A stretch of DNA of 64,000 nt from positions 1-64,000 of the forward strand of contig JAUCBJ010000011.1 of the NCBI GenBank assembly GCA_032718475.1, in the 5' to 3' direction. This DNA is from Nemertoderma westbladi (Eukaryota > Xenacoelomorpha > Nemertodermatida > Nemertodermatidae). The notes under the pieces were generated by a model. That model was not told the origin of the DNA and did not search any database. It saw nothing but the letters and a program-made list of their open reading frames with translations. Numbering within the stretch: the first letter of the stretch is position 1; each line of letters begins with the position of its first letter. Shown piece by piece: positions 54,749 to 64,000 of the stretch. The position numbers were made by a program, and so were the translations under genes.

Positions 54749-56800
54749 AGGTCTTCTCACTTTTATCTGGGCCTATTTCGGCATAAATATCCTCCATCGA
54801 AGCTTCTTCCATAGTGAAATACGGGTATGTAAAGCGAAATAGATAGGCCATATTATGATATTCTAGAATATTAAATAACCTGTAGATACCATCAGCGCTA
54901 TCTATTTAAAGGCAATATTATTATTAATGTGATGGAAAATACTTTAATTTAATTCGAAAATTCGAAATTATTTTTTTGTTGACATAAAAAGTGTTCTTTT
55001 TTGTCAAACTTCTTAACGAATTAGACAACAAAGTAAAATAAAATAATAAAATATATTTTATATTTTTTTCTATCTTGTGCCTACAAATTGTGTGCACGAG
55101 ATACTCAAGATAGCCAAACCAAATGTTTAAAAATTGACCAGAAAATGGCTCTGTAATAGCCAAAAGTGCCTTTTTGCGCCAAAGACTATTTCTCCACCAA
55201 TATTTGTTGGAATAGTTCGGAATCATCCAATTCTTCTGAACGTTTTAAACTGAAAATGGTTTGGCCCCATTTTAGACGGAAAAGGCCCAAAAAGGGAATT
55301 TATGGGCCTTAGATATTTAAAGTTAAAGGAACAATTCAAACCTTCCCGGTATTTTAGATAATACCATTTTTCTTTGTTCAACAATAACTTTGTCAAAAAT
55401 GAATGAAATTCAACGAAATTTTTCATGCTTCCTAAACATATATAACTAATAAAACATCTCTTTAGCAATTTTATTCATATCTGTAAAAAATTTCTGTTGA
55501 AAAAGGCCTTATTCACTTGTAAAATATCGTGCTGCTCGAAGGCATGTAAAAAATGAGACTAGCTCTTTCGTTTTGGCTATTAACTTGAGTTATGAGAAAA
55601 CTGCTTGTAGATTTGAAATCTCCATTAAATGGTCATCGCGTTGATCTTGGCTCTGTAGCCGTGTTAAAGCGTATATTATGGTTATTTACGGCGGTTAGTG
55701 CCGGAAACGTGCGGTTAGACCCATCGGTCATTTGTGAACTGTTTATCTCAAATCCCCAGTTTGCCTACACGGGATTGGACAGTTTCGCACATTGCCTTTC
55801 TTATCAGTCATTCGTTGCTGATCTATTTTCGAAAATTCTCAGATATTTTCTTTGCCTAAACTTTACCAACCTTAGACGAGAGTAAGAGAGACTCCAGATC
55901 TGCCACGGTTTCTCTTAACATTGGACCACAATTTATTCCTCATATACATTGACTGAGCCAGTCTGTCTAATCGGATCTGCTGCGTCTAGATTGGCGCATT
56001 AAGTCGTTTGAAGGTACAAAACGACCTCATGTAGTGGTTAAAGTGGTGTCCCAAAGCGCGGACAACCTTGCGAACGCTAGGTTTTAAAGTAAAACGTAAA
56101 ACTATCCTTAGCCAGATCATTCCAGTATGGAACGTTAGTATTCCTGTAGACCTGATGGTCTGCCGCTGATATAAAGTAAATTATATTTCCTTCTCATTCA
56201 CTAAGAAATAGATTATGATACTTGTAATTCAGTATTGCATCGTGTTTAATGTTATATTGTAATGGAAACAGACAGACTGATGAGATATAGTGTACCACCG
56301 GGTGGTTCATTAAAAAAAAAGCAACCTTTAGTTGCATAGCACTAAATGGAGCCGCGAGAGTTAAAGAAGTGTCGAACACAAAATACAGACTGATTGGCAC
56401 TGTACTGTATTTATTGAGTTTATTGGTGAGATATTTGCAGGTTGTTGATCAGTATTTATAATTAGAGTAGATTGGATGAGTTCGAAGTGTCCTTGTCTAT
56501 AACCGAATGGTAGTTAATGGGTTGGGCTTTGTCGCAATCTCGGTTGCCCCTAAAACAAAGGAAATTGTAATTCTGTGTTATTAAATAGAATGAGACTCAA
56601 TGACTAACAGAGGAAGACCTGACTTCTTAATATTAGTTTCCACTGTAACACGTGAGGCTGAATAATAATTAATAAAATGATTAATGAAATAACTGTTTGT
56701 AAAAGATTCTAGAACACCGATCAAAGACTCTACAGAGAAACACCTGGGCATATAAAACTGGCATCCTTCCTACTATAATTTATAATCTAAAACATTGAAA

Positions 56801-57023
56801 GAACTAGAAAGCCAGCAAGCTGGCTTTAAACGAACCTGCCCCTCAAACCAGTACCCTGAGTGAACTATTCAGGAAGTAATAATATAATATATAATATACA
56901 TATACATATAATAATATACAGATTCTGAGTACTAACGCAAGGATAAATACATGAACTAGAATGCCAGCAAGCTGGCTTTAAACGAACCTGCCCCTCAAAC
57001 CAGTACCGCAGTACCCTGAGTGA
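56801..57023. repeat. Direct repeat pair of ~65 bp
   Basis: Copies at 56,801 and 56,953 share GCCAGCAAGCTGGCTTTAAA then CGAACCTGCCCCTCAAACCA and CCCTGAGTGA. The second copy has a short internal duplication (GTACCGCAGTACC). Confidence 0.85.
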
Positions 57024-58427
57024 GCGAAAATGAAAACACGATAATTGTCTTCAACTCAACGATAGAAACACCAGCTGCTGGTACTCATGTGGGCCTAGTA
57101 AGATACTAATATTTATTGAATGGAGAGCCCAAACTGCAGCGAAGTATATTACTTGCCAAATTGATTACTATCTCACTCTAACCCAGACAGTAATCAAACA
57201 TCAACTGTAAGTTTGTATAATGTATTACCCCACCGATGAATAGCTCTTCCCAGTGAATCCTTTGCGAATATCTATAAGGTTACTACTACTCACTGCTATG
57301 TTCCCGCTGATTGAATTGTAAGCACTGGGCTGGGCCGTTTAAATGGTTTATAGGTTGATGATAATGAATGATGAGGGACCCAACTAACACTACGTTTGTC
57401 TATATGGACGGTCTCCTTACAGCCAGCTGGCTGGCTTTTCTAGTTGAATCATATTATTCTCCAACCAATAATTTACTCTTTTAGACGAATTATTGAGTTT
57501 TTTTTGCCGGACTAACAAATTTTGGCGACGTTCTGTGCGAGATTGGCGATATTTGAAAAGATTCTGAGGCTCAAATATGTTGCTCAGATGACTGAATATC
57601 TCAAATAAAAAAGTTGGTGCATACTCGACGAGTTGAAATCGGTGAAATTCGACTTTAAATTTTCAAAACCGCTATTTTTCAGTGACCCCGTGATCGAAAC
57701 GCCACAAAAAATATACAGTCTTCTGCGCAACCAAAATTTATGGAGAGTTTGTTATTAAAATTTTTGCGTACCTGCTTGAGTTTTTGAGATATTGGATGGT
57801 TATACATACACAACCACACACATCGTGTTTTTAAACGGCCCAACTCTTGACAAGAACTACCCTGACCTATTAATAGGCAGGTTCGTTATAATCTCACCGC
57901 CATGTCATCAGCAGAACAACTGGTCACCATTACCTATCTTATTCATATTACACTTAAACCAACTGATTTAGATATTATGGGCCTTTCTTATATCGAGTTA
58001 ACCAAGAAATTTACACGTATTTTATTTCGGAATGTATCTATATAAAAAATAATTCATTCAAATAAAAAGTATATAAGATAACTTTTGTAGAATCGATCAC
58101 GCCGAGTCCAAAGAAGTTGGTTTTAATAAATTTTGACAAAGATTGAGGGACTAGTAGCAATTTTAGCGAAATCTTTAAATCCGCCGCCAGCCGCTAGGGG
58201 GAGACTATATTGGCCTTCCATACAGTGGTTGGCCATGGCCATGTCAAAATAGCAATATTATCATTTAACACTAATAGACAGCCATTTAAAAAAGGTTCAT
58301 GGGGGGTTATAACCCCCCCCCCCCCCACCCCTTTGAGACTTTATAATCTAAATTACAACGTCTAAAAAGACGACGTGTAAAAAGTCGCTGAACCCGTTCG
58401 TTCAATTACGTCTATACAACCTACACG

Positions 58428-58453
58428 ATATGGCGACCATATGGTCGCCATAT
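58428..58453. repeat. Perfect 26 bp palindrome
   Basis: Arms ATATGGCGACCAT and ATGGTCGCCATAT with no spacer. Confidence 0.9.
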
Positions 58454-58659
58454 GTATGATTATAGGGTGATATGGTGATTATAGGACATAGTATTGTACG
58501 TAGTTGTACTGCTAGTCTAAATCTGCCTGTCAGCCTACTAATTACTTTAAACTGATTCTGATTTTGATATTGGTTTTTTATTGATATTGTGGAATTCAAC
58601 GCCTAGTTGCACAGCAAAGCACAAAGCGACAGACCCTAGCAAAAAAGTAAAGAGAGAAT

Positions 58660-59859
58660 ATGTCCCACTCGCAACCGACTACGGGTGGGGGCCGCCGGTC
58701 AAGCATTGCTTCTGACCATCGGCAAAGTTCATCCGGATCTATACACACCACCATGCAGAAGAAACGGGAGGTTAAGTCAGCAAAGATAACACCTCCCGCT
58801 AACGTTGAAGCTGTTTCGGTACCTTCAAACCAAAGAAACGACGGTAGCGAAGAGATATAAGTTTGCTGCTCGGGTGCGAACTGCGAAATTTCGATGATAT
58901 GTATCGCCGCGAACGGAACAGACTTTGGCCGAGTTGACTTTTATTGTGGTCGATGTGTTGGGCGACGGTTGTCTCGAACATCAAAAGATTTAGAAGATTT
59001 GGAGTCTCGCATAGACGATAAACTTCTTGAATTTCAGCAACAACTTGATGTTGCTGAAGACAAGTCGACCAATATCGAAAAAAGTATAAATGACAACCGA
59101 CAACTAGTAAATACCAGACTTAAGGAAATGCGAGTTGAGATTGAGACCAGTGTGGAGGATCTACATGGGAAACTGGACGGACTTGATTCCCCCTCGATCT
59201 TAATAGATGATGGCGAATGGAATGAAGTCCCATCCTCCCGTAAGTCCAAACGCAGCAATAACTCCCACGAACCTTCTAATCTAGCTCTTCTTGCGCGCAG
59301 AGTTAAGGGTGAAGAAACAGAACAACAGCGTCGTAAAGATAATATTGTTGTTAGCGGAACCTCAGTAGAGGACGACGATAACCAGCTTGTGATTGATATT
59401 GCCAAATCTATACGCATTGAGTTGGTATCCACGGATATATCCACTAAACGGGTGGGTAAAATTAAAGATAACGGGACGCAAACAATGGTGGTCACCTTAT
59501 CTCCAAATATGAGAGCAACCTTACTTCGGAAATCGCGCGAGCTGCGTCAATCACAACGCTACAACAACGTATATATATCGCCCGATTACACTCCTGCCGA
59601 ATCCAATTATCAATACCAACTAAGAGAAGAACGCCGTAATCTACAGAAATCACATCCTGATAAACGTTGGGTTATATACAGGAGCGAAGTTATAGATGCT
59701 GCTAAACTGAACCATCGTAATGCGTCTCCTTACGGAACTCAGGGATCTCTACCAGTTCAAAAGGAAGTCCCTTCCAGCCACCGTTCTAAGACCATCTACA
59801 GATCTAAGGCGGCACAGCCATCCGTGACCCCTGTATCGCCATCCAAACGTGTAGACTGA
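58660..59859 (+). CDS. Non-LTR retrotransposon ORF1 (one in-frame stop)
   Basis: ATG at 58660 begins a Ser-rich basic N-terminus. A TAA at 58858-58860 interrupts; the same frame continues with a PHD-like Cys patch (VCCSGANCEIS...FYCGRCVG), then a coiled coil (LEDLESRIDDKLLEFQQQL), an RRM-like core starting NIVVSGTSVEDDD, and a C-terminal domain with YISPDYTPAES and RRNLQKSHPDK. This is the typical order of CR1/Jockey-group ORF1p, an RNA chaperone that forms the retrotransposition particle. It ends VD-TGA at 59857-59859 followed by CTA, and the same frame runs on through the 12-residue repeat into ORF2. The TAA makes this copy unable to give a full ORF1p. Confidence 0.85.
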
Positions 59860-62800
59860 CTATCTGGCGAGTCTCCAGAAACTGACGGGTCTGAGGGAGC
59901 AGTCGAGTCTCCAGAGACTGTCGGGTCTGAGGGGGCGGTCGAGTCTCCAGAAACTGTCGGGTCTGAGGGAGCGGTCGAGTCTCCAGAGACTGTCGGGTCT
60001 CAGGGGGCGGTCGAGTCTCCAGAGACTATCGGGTCTGAGGGGGCGGTCGAGTCTCCAGAAACTGTCGGGTCTGAGGGAGCGGTCGAGTCTCCAGAGACTG
60101 TCGGGTCTCAGGGGGCGGTCGAGTCTCCAGAGACTGTCGGGTCTGAGGGGGCGGTCGAGTCTCCAGAAACTGTCGGGTCTGAGGGAGCGGTCGAGTCTCC
60201 AGAGACTGTCGGGTCTCAGGGGGCGGTCGAGTCTCCAGAGACTGTCGGGTCTGAGGGGGCGGTCGAGTCTCCAGAAACTGTCGGGTCTGAGGGAGCGGTC
60301 GAGTCTCCAGAGACTGTCGGGTCTCAAGGGGCGGTCGAGTCTCCAGAGACTATCGGGTCTGAGGGGGCGGTCGAGTCTCCAGAAACTGTCGGGTCTGAGG
60401 GAGCGGTCGAGTCTCCAGAGACTGTCGGGTCTGAGGGAGTGGTCGAGTCTCCAGAGACTGTCGGGTCTCAGGGGGCGGTCGAGTCTCCAGAGACTGTCGG
60501 GTCTGAGGGGGCGGTCGAGTCCCCAGAAACTGTTGGGTCTGAGGGAGCGGTCGAGTATCCAGAGGCTGTCGTGTCTCAGGGGGTGGTCGAGTCTCCAGAG
60601 ACTGTCGGATCTGAGGGAGCGGTCGAATCTCCAGAGAATGTCGTGTCTCAGGGGGCAGTCGAGTCTCCAGAGACTGTCGGATCTGAGGGAGCGGTCGAGT
60701 CTCCAGAGACTGTCGGGTCTCAGGGGGTGGTCAAGTCTCCAGACCCTATCGGGTCTGAGGGTGCGATCGAGTATCCAGAGACTGTCGGGTCTCAGGTGGC
60801 GGTCGAGTCTCCAGAGACTCTGCATACTGCATCCCATACCTCACCAGATGTGCCAATTATATCTCATGTCACTGCGAACTTATTGCTATATAATGCACGT
60901 AGTCTCCTCAATCTACACAGACGTAAAAGTTTAGCAAATTTAATTTTATTACATAATTATTGTATATTGTGTATAACTGAAACGTGGTTAACGACTGATA
61001 TCCTAGATAGTGAATTGTTTTTCTCAGGTTATAATTTAGTACGTACCGAGCGCGAAGTGAGTGAGAATGGGGTGTCTTCTCATGGTGGTGTCCTTATTGC
61101 AATAAAATCTGGGATTAACTACACCACGGAAGAGATCCCGGGTGCTTCTAAAACTCTTGCATCATCTGTTGCGATTTGTAAGTGCAATTTTAATGCTTGG
61201 CGTTGTTTAATTTTGTGCATATACAACCCCCCTGAAAAGAGCCCATATCGCTTACCCGTTACAGACTTCTTCACACTGTTTGAATACATACAATCGTGGA
61301 GAAGTCGTGTTGACGAAATTATTTTATGTGGAGACACTAATCTGCCACTAATAAATTGGGAATCACATTTTTCAGCTGACGATTATGAAAAGTCAATCTT
61401 ATCTTTTATTGATAAATACAACCTTAAACAGCACGTAACATTCCCTACTCGCGGCACTAATACCCTTGATGTTTTTATCACACTTACTGATACTACAGTT
61501 ATCAATACGGAAGTTGACAATAATCTTACCAGACAGTTGAATGCATATCAAATCAAATCGGATCATGACCCTGTCGTCTGCTTATTAGACCTACGACCTG
61601 TGAAGAGCACACAAACACAGCGCGAATATGATTCACATACGATGGTATATTACAGTTTTTGCAAAATCGACGTACTGAAAGCAACTCAAGTTTGCGCCGC
61701 ACATCCATTTGTGTTAGAATATCCTATAGTAGATAATGTGGTGGATTATGACTTGATTATTGAAAAGTGGTACAAATGGATATATAAAGTAATTGACAGT
61801 TGTGTACCAAAACGGACCATCCACAGGGCATCTCAACCACCATGGATTTCACAAAAAACATCCCACAAATTAAAACAGCTACATACAGTACAACGGAAAA
61901 TCGCTAAATATAAATCACCTGCACTTACATTACAGATGAAATTTGATCAACTCCAAAAAGACATTGAAAGTGACATTATAGAAGATCAAGCGCAGTATGA
62001 GACACGCCTTTCAAACTCGAGATCGATGAAACACTTATTTAAATACTTTAAAAGTCTCCGCAGATCATCACAACTACCACCAGTTTTGCATTACAGAAAT
62101 CACATTGCCTCCACGGACATTGAACAAGCTGAGCTTTTTAATGAATTTTTCCAATCTGTCTTTAAAACACCTCGACTACCTACTAGCAAGGTCTCCCCTC
62201 CAATTGATATTGTTGATCCCCCAAACTTCACAACGTCCAGCAACTATGATGTATCGGTAGAGACCGTGGAGAATATTCTGTCCGCTCTTGATGTTACTAA
62301 ATCCCGAGGACCAGATAATATTTCGCCTGGGTTTCTTAAATCGTTAGCGAAAGTCCTTGCACCTTCTTTGTCTACAATATTTAAAATACTGAAAAAAGTC
62401 AACTATTTTCCGATTTTGTGGAAACATGCGTTAGTAAATCCCCAACATAAAAATGGGAGTAAAATTAAAATAATTTTATACCGTCCGATTTCACTTCTCG
62501 CAATCCCAGGGAAAGTATTCGAACGGTGTATATTCATTGCGGTATATGAACAGGTGAGGGAGCGACTACACAACGCCCAACATGGCTTTAGAAAATGTAG
62601 ATCAACAATTACACAACTTCTTATTTTTTTGGATAATGTATACAAAGGTATGGATGATGGACAGTTGGCGGTGGAGACAGTTTACTTGGATTTTCAAAAA
62701 GCATTTGACTCAGTTAGCCACGAATCCCTACTTAAAAAGTTGTGGAGAATAGGAGTACGAGGAAATCTCTGGTATATTATTCGTAGTTATTTATCTGGAA

Positions 62801-63861
62801 GAACTCAATCTGTAAGGGTTGGCAAGGCGACATCCACCGCTAGAGACGTAGCTAGTGGCATGGCACAGGGATCTCTCCTGGGCCCCCTCCTTTTCCTCAT
62901 CGAGGACAATGACCTCCCCGAAGTCTGTGGTGTCAGCATCCCTTATCTTCTCGCAGATGACTGTAAATTAATGTCAATATCACCGATAAACGATACGATA
63001 AACACCCAACTCGATATTGATCAACTTGTTACTTGGGGTCTGGAAGCCGGGTTAGAATTTAATGAGTCGAAGTGTAAGCAGATAGTATTTCGTGGGGATA
63101 TTGAAGGGCGCAGTATAAACTCAAAATTAATATCGCGCGTTGATAAAGAAAAAGATTTGGGAATAACAATTACGTCTAATTTGTCCTGGACGGCGCATAT
63201 CAAGGAGAAATGTAAAAAGGGAAATAATGCATTTCAATTAATCCGAAGAAATTGTGCAGCAACACTTCCTATTCTGGCAAAGTTGAATTTGTATAAATCC
63301 ATGGTGTTACCCATAATTCTATATGGGTCGGCCTGCTGGTATCCAAACAAAACTGATTCCCATCTGGTAGAAAGCATCCAACGCAGAAGTACAATTTGGA
63401 TATTAGGCAGTGATGAGTATACATACAAAGAAAGACTATTAAAACTAAATGTACTACCAATATCTTTATACCTCCAATTATGTGACCTTCTAACACTATC
63501 AAAAATAATAAATAATAAATATGACATCGACTGGACCCAGCACATCAAAGTAAAGACGCACAATCGGGACAGGAATACTCGTAGTACAGATCACCTTACA
63601 TTCGATATATCGCAACCACGGAAATGCATTTCGAAGCAAAATTTTTGGTTCCGTGCGCCGCTTCTAGCTAATCAGTTACCATCGCGAACTGAATTTTTTA
63701 ACCATGTTGGACTAAAGGCTCGACTCCTAGACCTATTCTGGCGACACTTCCATAAACGATATGACGTAGATATCAACTGTACATGGAGATTAAACTGCGA
63801 TTGTGTCCAAATGAATTGTAATTTGTGTCTCCCGAATCTTGATGACCTACTCAACCCATAA
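59860..63861 (+). CDS. Non-LTR retrotransposon ORF2: endonuclease and reverse transcriptase
   Basis: The frame is open from 59860, straight after the ORF1 TGA, to the stop at 63859-63861. After the 12-residue repeats comes an APE-type endonuclease: YNARSLLN, ITETWL, GDTNLPLINW and SDHDPV (60,880-61,600). The reverse transcriptase follows: HGFRKCRST, VYLDFQKAFDSVSH (first catalytic Asp, near 62,690), GMAQGSLLGPLLFLI and YLLADDCK, the FADD-type catalytic site near 62,945. The C-terminal part has LYGSACWYP. The family is Jockey/CR1-group; the exact clade is unclear. No ATG occurs in frame until after the endonuclease (near TMVYYS, about 61,641), so it must be reached by readthrough or a non-AUG start. 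LLFLIEDNDLP in place of IYINDLP shows some decay. Confidence 0.92.
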   Translation, partial: LSGESPETDGSEGAVESPETVGSEGAVESPETVGSEGAVESPETVGSQGAVESPETIGSEGAVESPETVGSEGAVESPETVGSQGAVESPETVGSEGAVESPETVGSEGAVESPETVGSQGAVESPETVGSEGAVESPETVGSEGAVESPETVGSQGAVESPETIGSEGAVESPETVGSEGAVESPETVGSEGVVESPETVGSQGAVESPETVGSEGAVESPETVGSEGAVEYPEAVVSQGVVESPETVGSEGAVESPENVVSQGAVESPETVGSEGAVESPETVGSQGVVKSPDPIGSEGAIEYPETVGSQVAVESPETLHTASHTSPDVPIISHVTANLLLYNARSLLNLHRRKSLANLILLHNYCILCITETWLTTDILDSELFFSGYNLVRTEREVSENGVSSHGGVLIAIKSGINYTTEEIPGASKTLASSVAICKCNFNAWRCLILCIYNPPEKSPYRLPVTDFFTLFEYIQSWRSRVDEIILCGDTNLPLINWESHFSADDYEKSILSFIDKYNLKQHVTFPTRGTNTLDVFITLTDTTVINTEVDNNLTRQLNAYQIKSDHDPVVCLLDLRPVKSTQTQREYDSHTMVYYSFCKIDVLKATQVCAAHPFVLEYPIVDNVVDYDLIIEKWYKWIYKVIDSCVPKRTIHRASQPPWISQKTSHKLKQLHTVQRKIAKYKSPALTLQMKFDQLQKDIESDIIEDQAQYETRLSNSRSMKHLFKYFKSLRRSSQLPPVLHYRNHIASTDIEQAELFNEFFQSVFKTPRLPTSKVSPPIDIVDPPNFTTSSNYDVSVETVENILSALDVTKSRGPDNISPGFLKSLAKVLAPSLSTIFKILKKVNYFPILWKHALVNPQHKNGSKIKIILYRPISLLAIPGKVFERCIFIAVYEQVRERLHNAQHGFRKCRSTITQLLIFLDNVYKGMDDGQLAVETVYLDFQKAFDSVSHESLLKKLWRIGVRGNLWYIIRSYLSGRTQSVRVGKATSTARDVASGMAQGSLLGPLLFLIEDNDLPEVCGVSIPYLLADDCKLMSISPINDTINTQLDIDQLVTWGLEAGLEFNESKCKQIVFRGDIEGRSINSKLISRVDKEKDLGITITSNLSWTAHIKEKCKKGNNAFQLIRRNCAATLPILAKLNLYKSMVLPIILYGSACWYPNKTDSHLVESIQRRSTIWILGSDEYTYKERLLKLNVLPISLYLQLCDLLTLSKIINNKYDIDWTQHIKVKTHNRDRNTRSTDHLTFDISQPRKCISKQNFWFRAPLLANQLPSRTEFFNHVGLKARLLDLFWRHFHKRYDVDINCTWRLNCDCVQMNCNLCLPNLDDLLNP
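59862..60838 (+). repeat. In-frame tandem repeat, 36 bp x 27, between ORF1 and ORF2
   Basis: The unit GTCGAGTCTCCAGAAACTGT plus CGGGTCTGAGGGAGCG encodes VESPETVGSEGA. Length changes never break the frame. The frame has no stop between 59860 and 60439. The 325-codon frame on the opposite strand is a shadow. Confidence 0.93.
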
Positions 63862-64000
63862 TCATTAATCATAATCAAACGCCTTACTTAGACCTAAGTG
63901 TTGTTATTTTGATGTAAATCATTAACCATTTTAAGTAAATACTGTACATATATAATTTTAATGCAATCGTTTTATTTAAAAACCAAACCATTTTATATTT
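63862..64000 (+). other. 3' flank of the LINE, shared with the hAT-like element
   Basis: AT-rich. From about 63,940 the sequence TATATAATTTTAATGCAATC and GTTTTATTTAAA, then AAACCATTTTATAT, matches the reverse complement of 47,155-47,235 within the hAT-like element. The true LINE end is not visible in this window. Confidence 0.6.

Larger units (their letters stand above)
54749..58659. other. 3.9 kb stretch without a supported gene
   Basis: AT-rich. A 97-codon frame at 55592-55885 is the only fairly balanced ORF and matches nothing I know. A 65-70 bp direct repeat lies at 56,801-56,863 and 56,953-57,023, containing GCCAGCAAGCTGGC. Its AACTAGAAAGCCAGC start has an inverted partner near 57,421-57,446, so a decayed inverted-repeat element is possible. 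A C14 run lies near 58,313 and a 26 bp palindrome at 58,428. Confidence 0.5.

Noticed and set aside
48204-54842. Long open frames on both strands (up to 882 codons) reading as HTETCCWTPS, DPLTHRNLLL, VSVCEGVQQQ or FLCVRGSSNK repeats
   Set aside because: They arise because the 30 bp repeat has no stop in several frames; the same DNA is open in many frames on both strands, and no non-repeat domain is attached.
55592-55885. 97-codon plus-strand ORF
   Set aside because: No recognisable domain, no partner exon and no nearby gene; kept only as part of the gap description.
59860-60837. 325-codon minus-strand frame of WRLDRPLRPDSL repeats
   Set aside because: Antisense of the 36 bp in-frame repeat of the LINE; no independent evidence.

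Overview
The window looks like nuclear DNA from an animal, probably a marine invertebrate; I cannot name the lineage. It is AT-rich, full of short palindromic words such as AGGCCTA and TACCGGTA, and most of it is transposable elements. Three ordinary animal genes are readable: a ClC-2-like voltage-gated chloride channel (minus strand, two exons, 324-3729), an SHPRH-type SNF2/PHD/RING helicase-ubiquitin ligase (plus strand, one uninterrupted 1550-codon frame, 34359-39011) and a Yip1-domain Golgi membrane protein of the YIPF1/2 type (minus strand, one frame, 45581-46543). All three are intron-poor compared with their vertebrate counterparts.

The left third (about 4.3-25.6 kb) is nested mobile DNA. 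A decayed LINE ORF1 lies at 4345-5270. A decayed plus-strand gene of retroelement type (coiled-coil part at 6239-7166, zinc-knuckle part at 23965-25416) is split by a 16,680 bp BEL/Pao LTR retrotransposon (7179-23858). That element has 1178 bp LTRs, a 5 bp target duplication (AGGAC) and its genes on the minus strand: gag 20397-17521, pol 17520-13040, then a small ORF and a large 591-codon zinc-knuckle ORF in the position where an env gene would sit. The large ORF is related to the zinc-knuckle part of the gene the element interrupts.

The middle (25.6-34 kb) holds satellite-like tandem repeats, two strong palindromes, a truncated LINE reverse transcriptase, a 1.67 kb inverted-repeat transposon with an 8 bp target duplication, and a 980 bp inverted-repeat element. 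After SHPRH comes a row of non-autonomous DNA transposons, several with clear target duplications: 39309-41171 (carrying a YqaJ-like fragment), 41410-42230, 42815-43863, 44873-45222 and 46728-47608.

From 47.95 to 54.75 kb is a giant tandem array of about 200 copies of a 30 bp unit, bounded by inverted repeats. Because 30 is divisible by three and the unit lacks stops in several frames, it produces many long but meaningless ORFs. The window ends with a nearly complete non-LTR retrotransposon (58660-63861). Its ORF1 and ORF2 share one reading frame, joined through UGA-CUA and a 36 bp x 27 repeat, with no AUG before the endonuclease domain. I consider this stop-codon arrangement and the zinc-knuckle ORF shared by the nested elements the most interesting things here.
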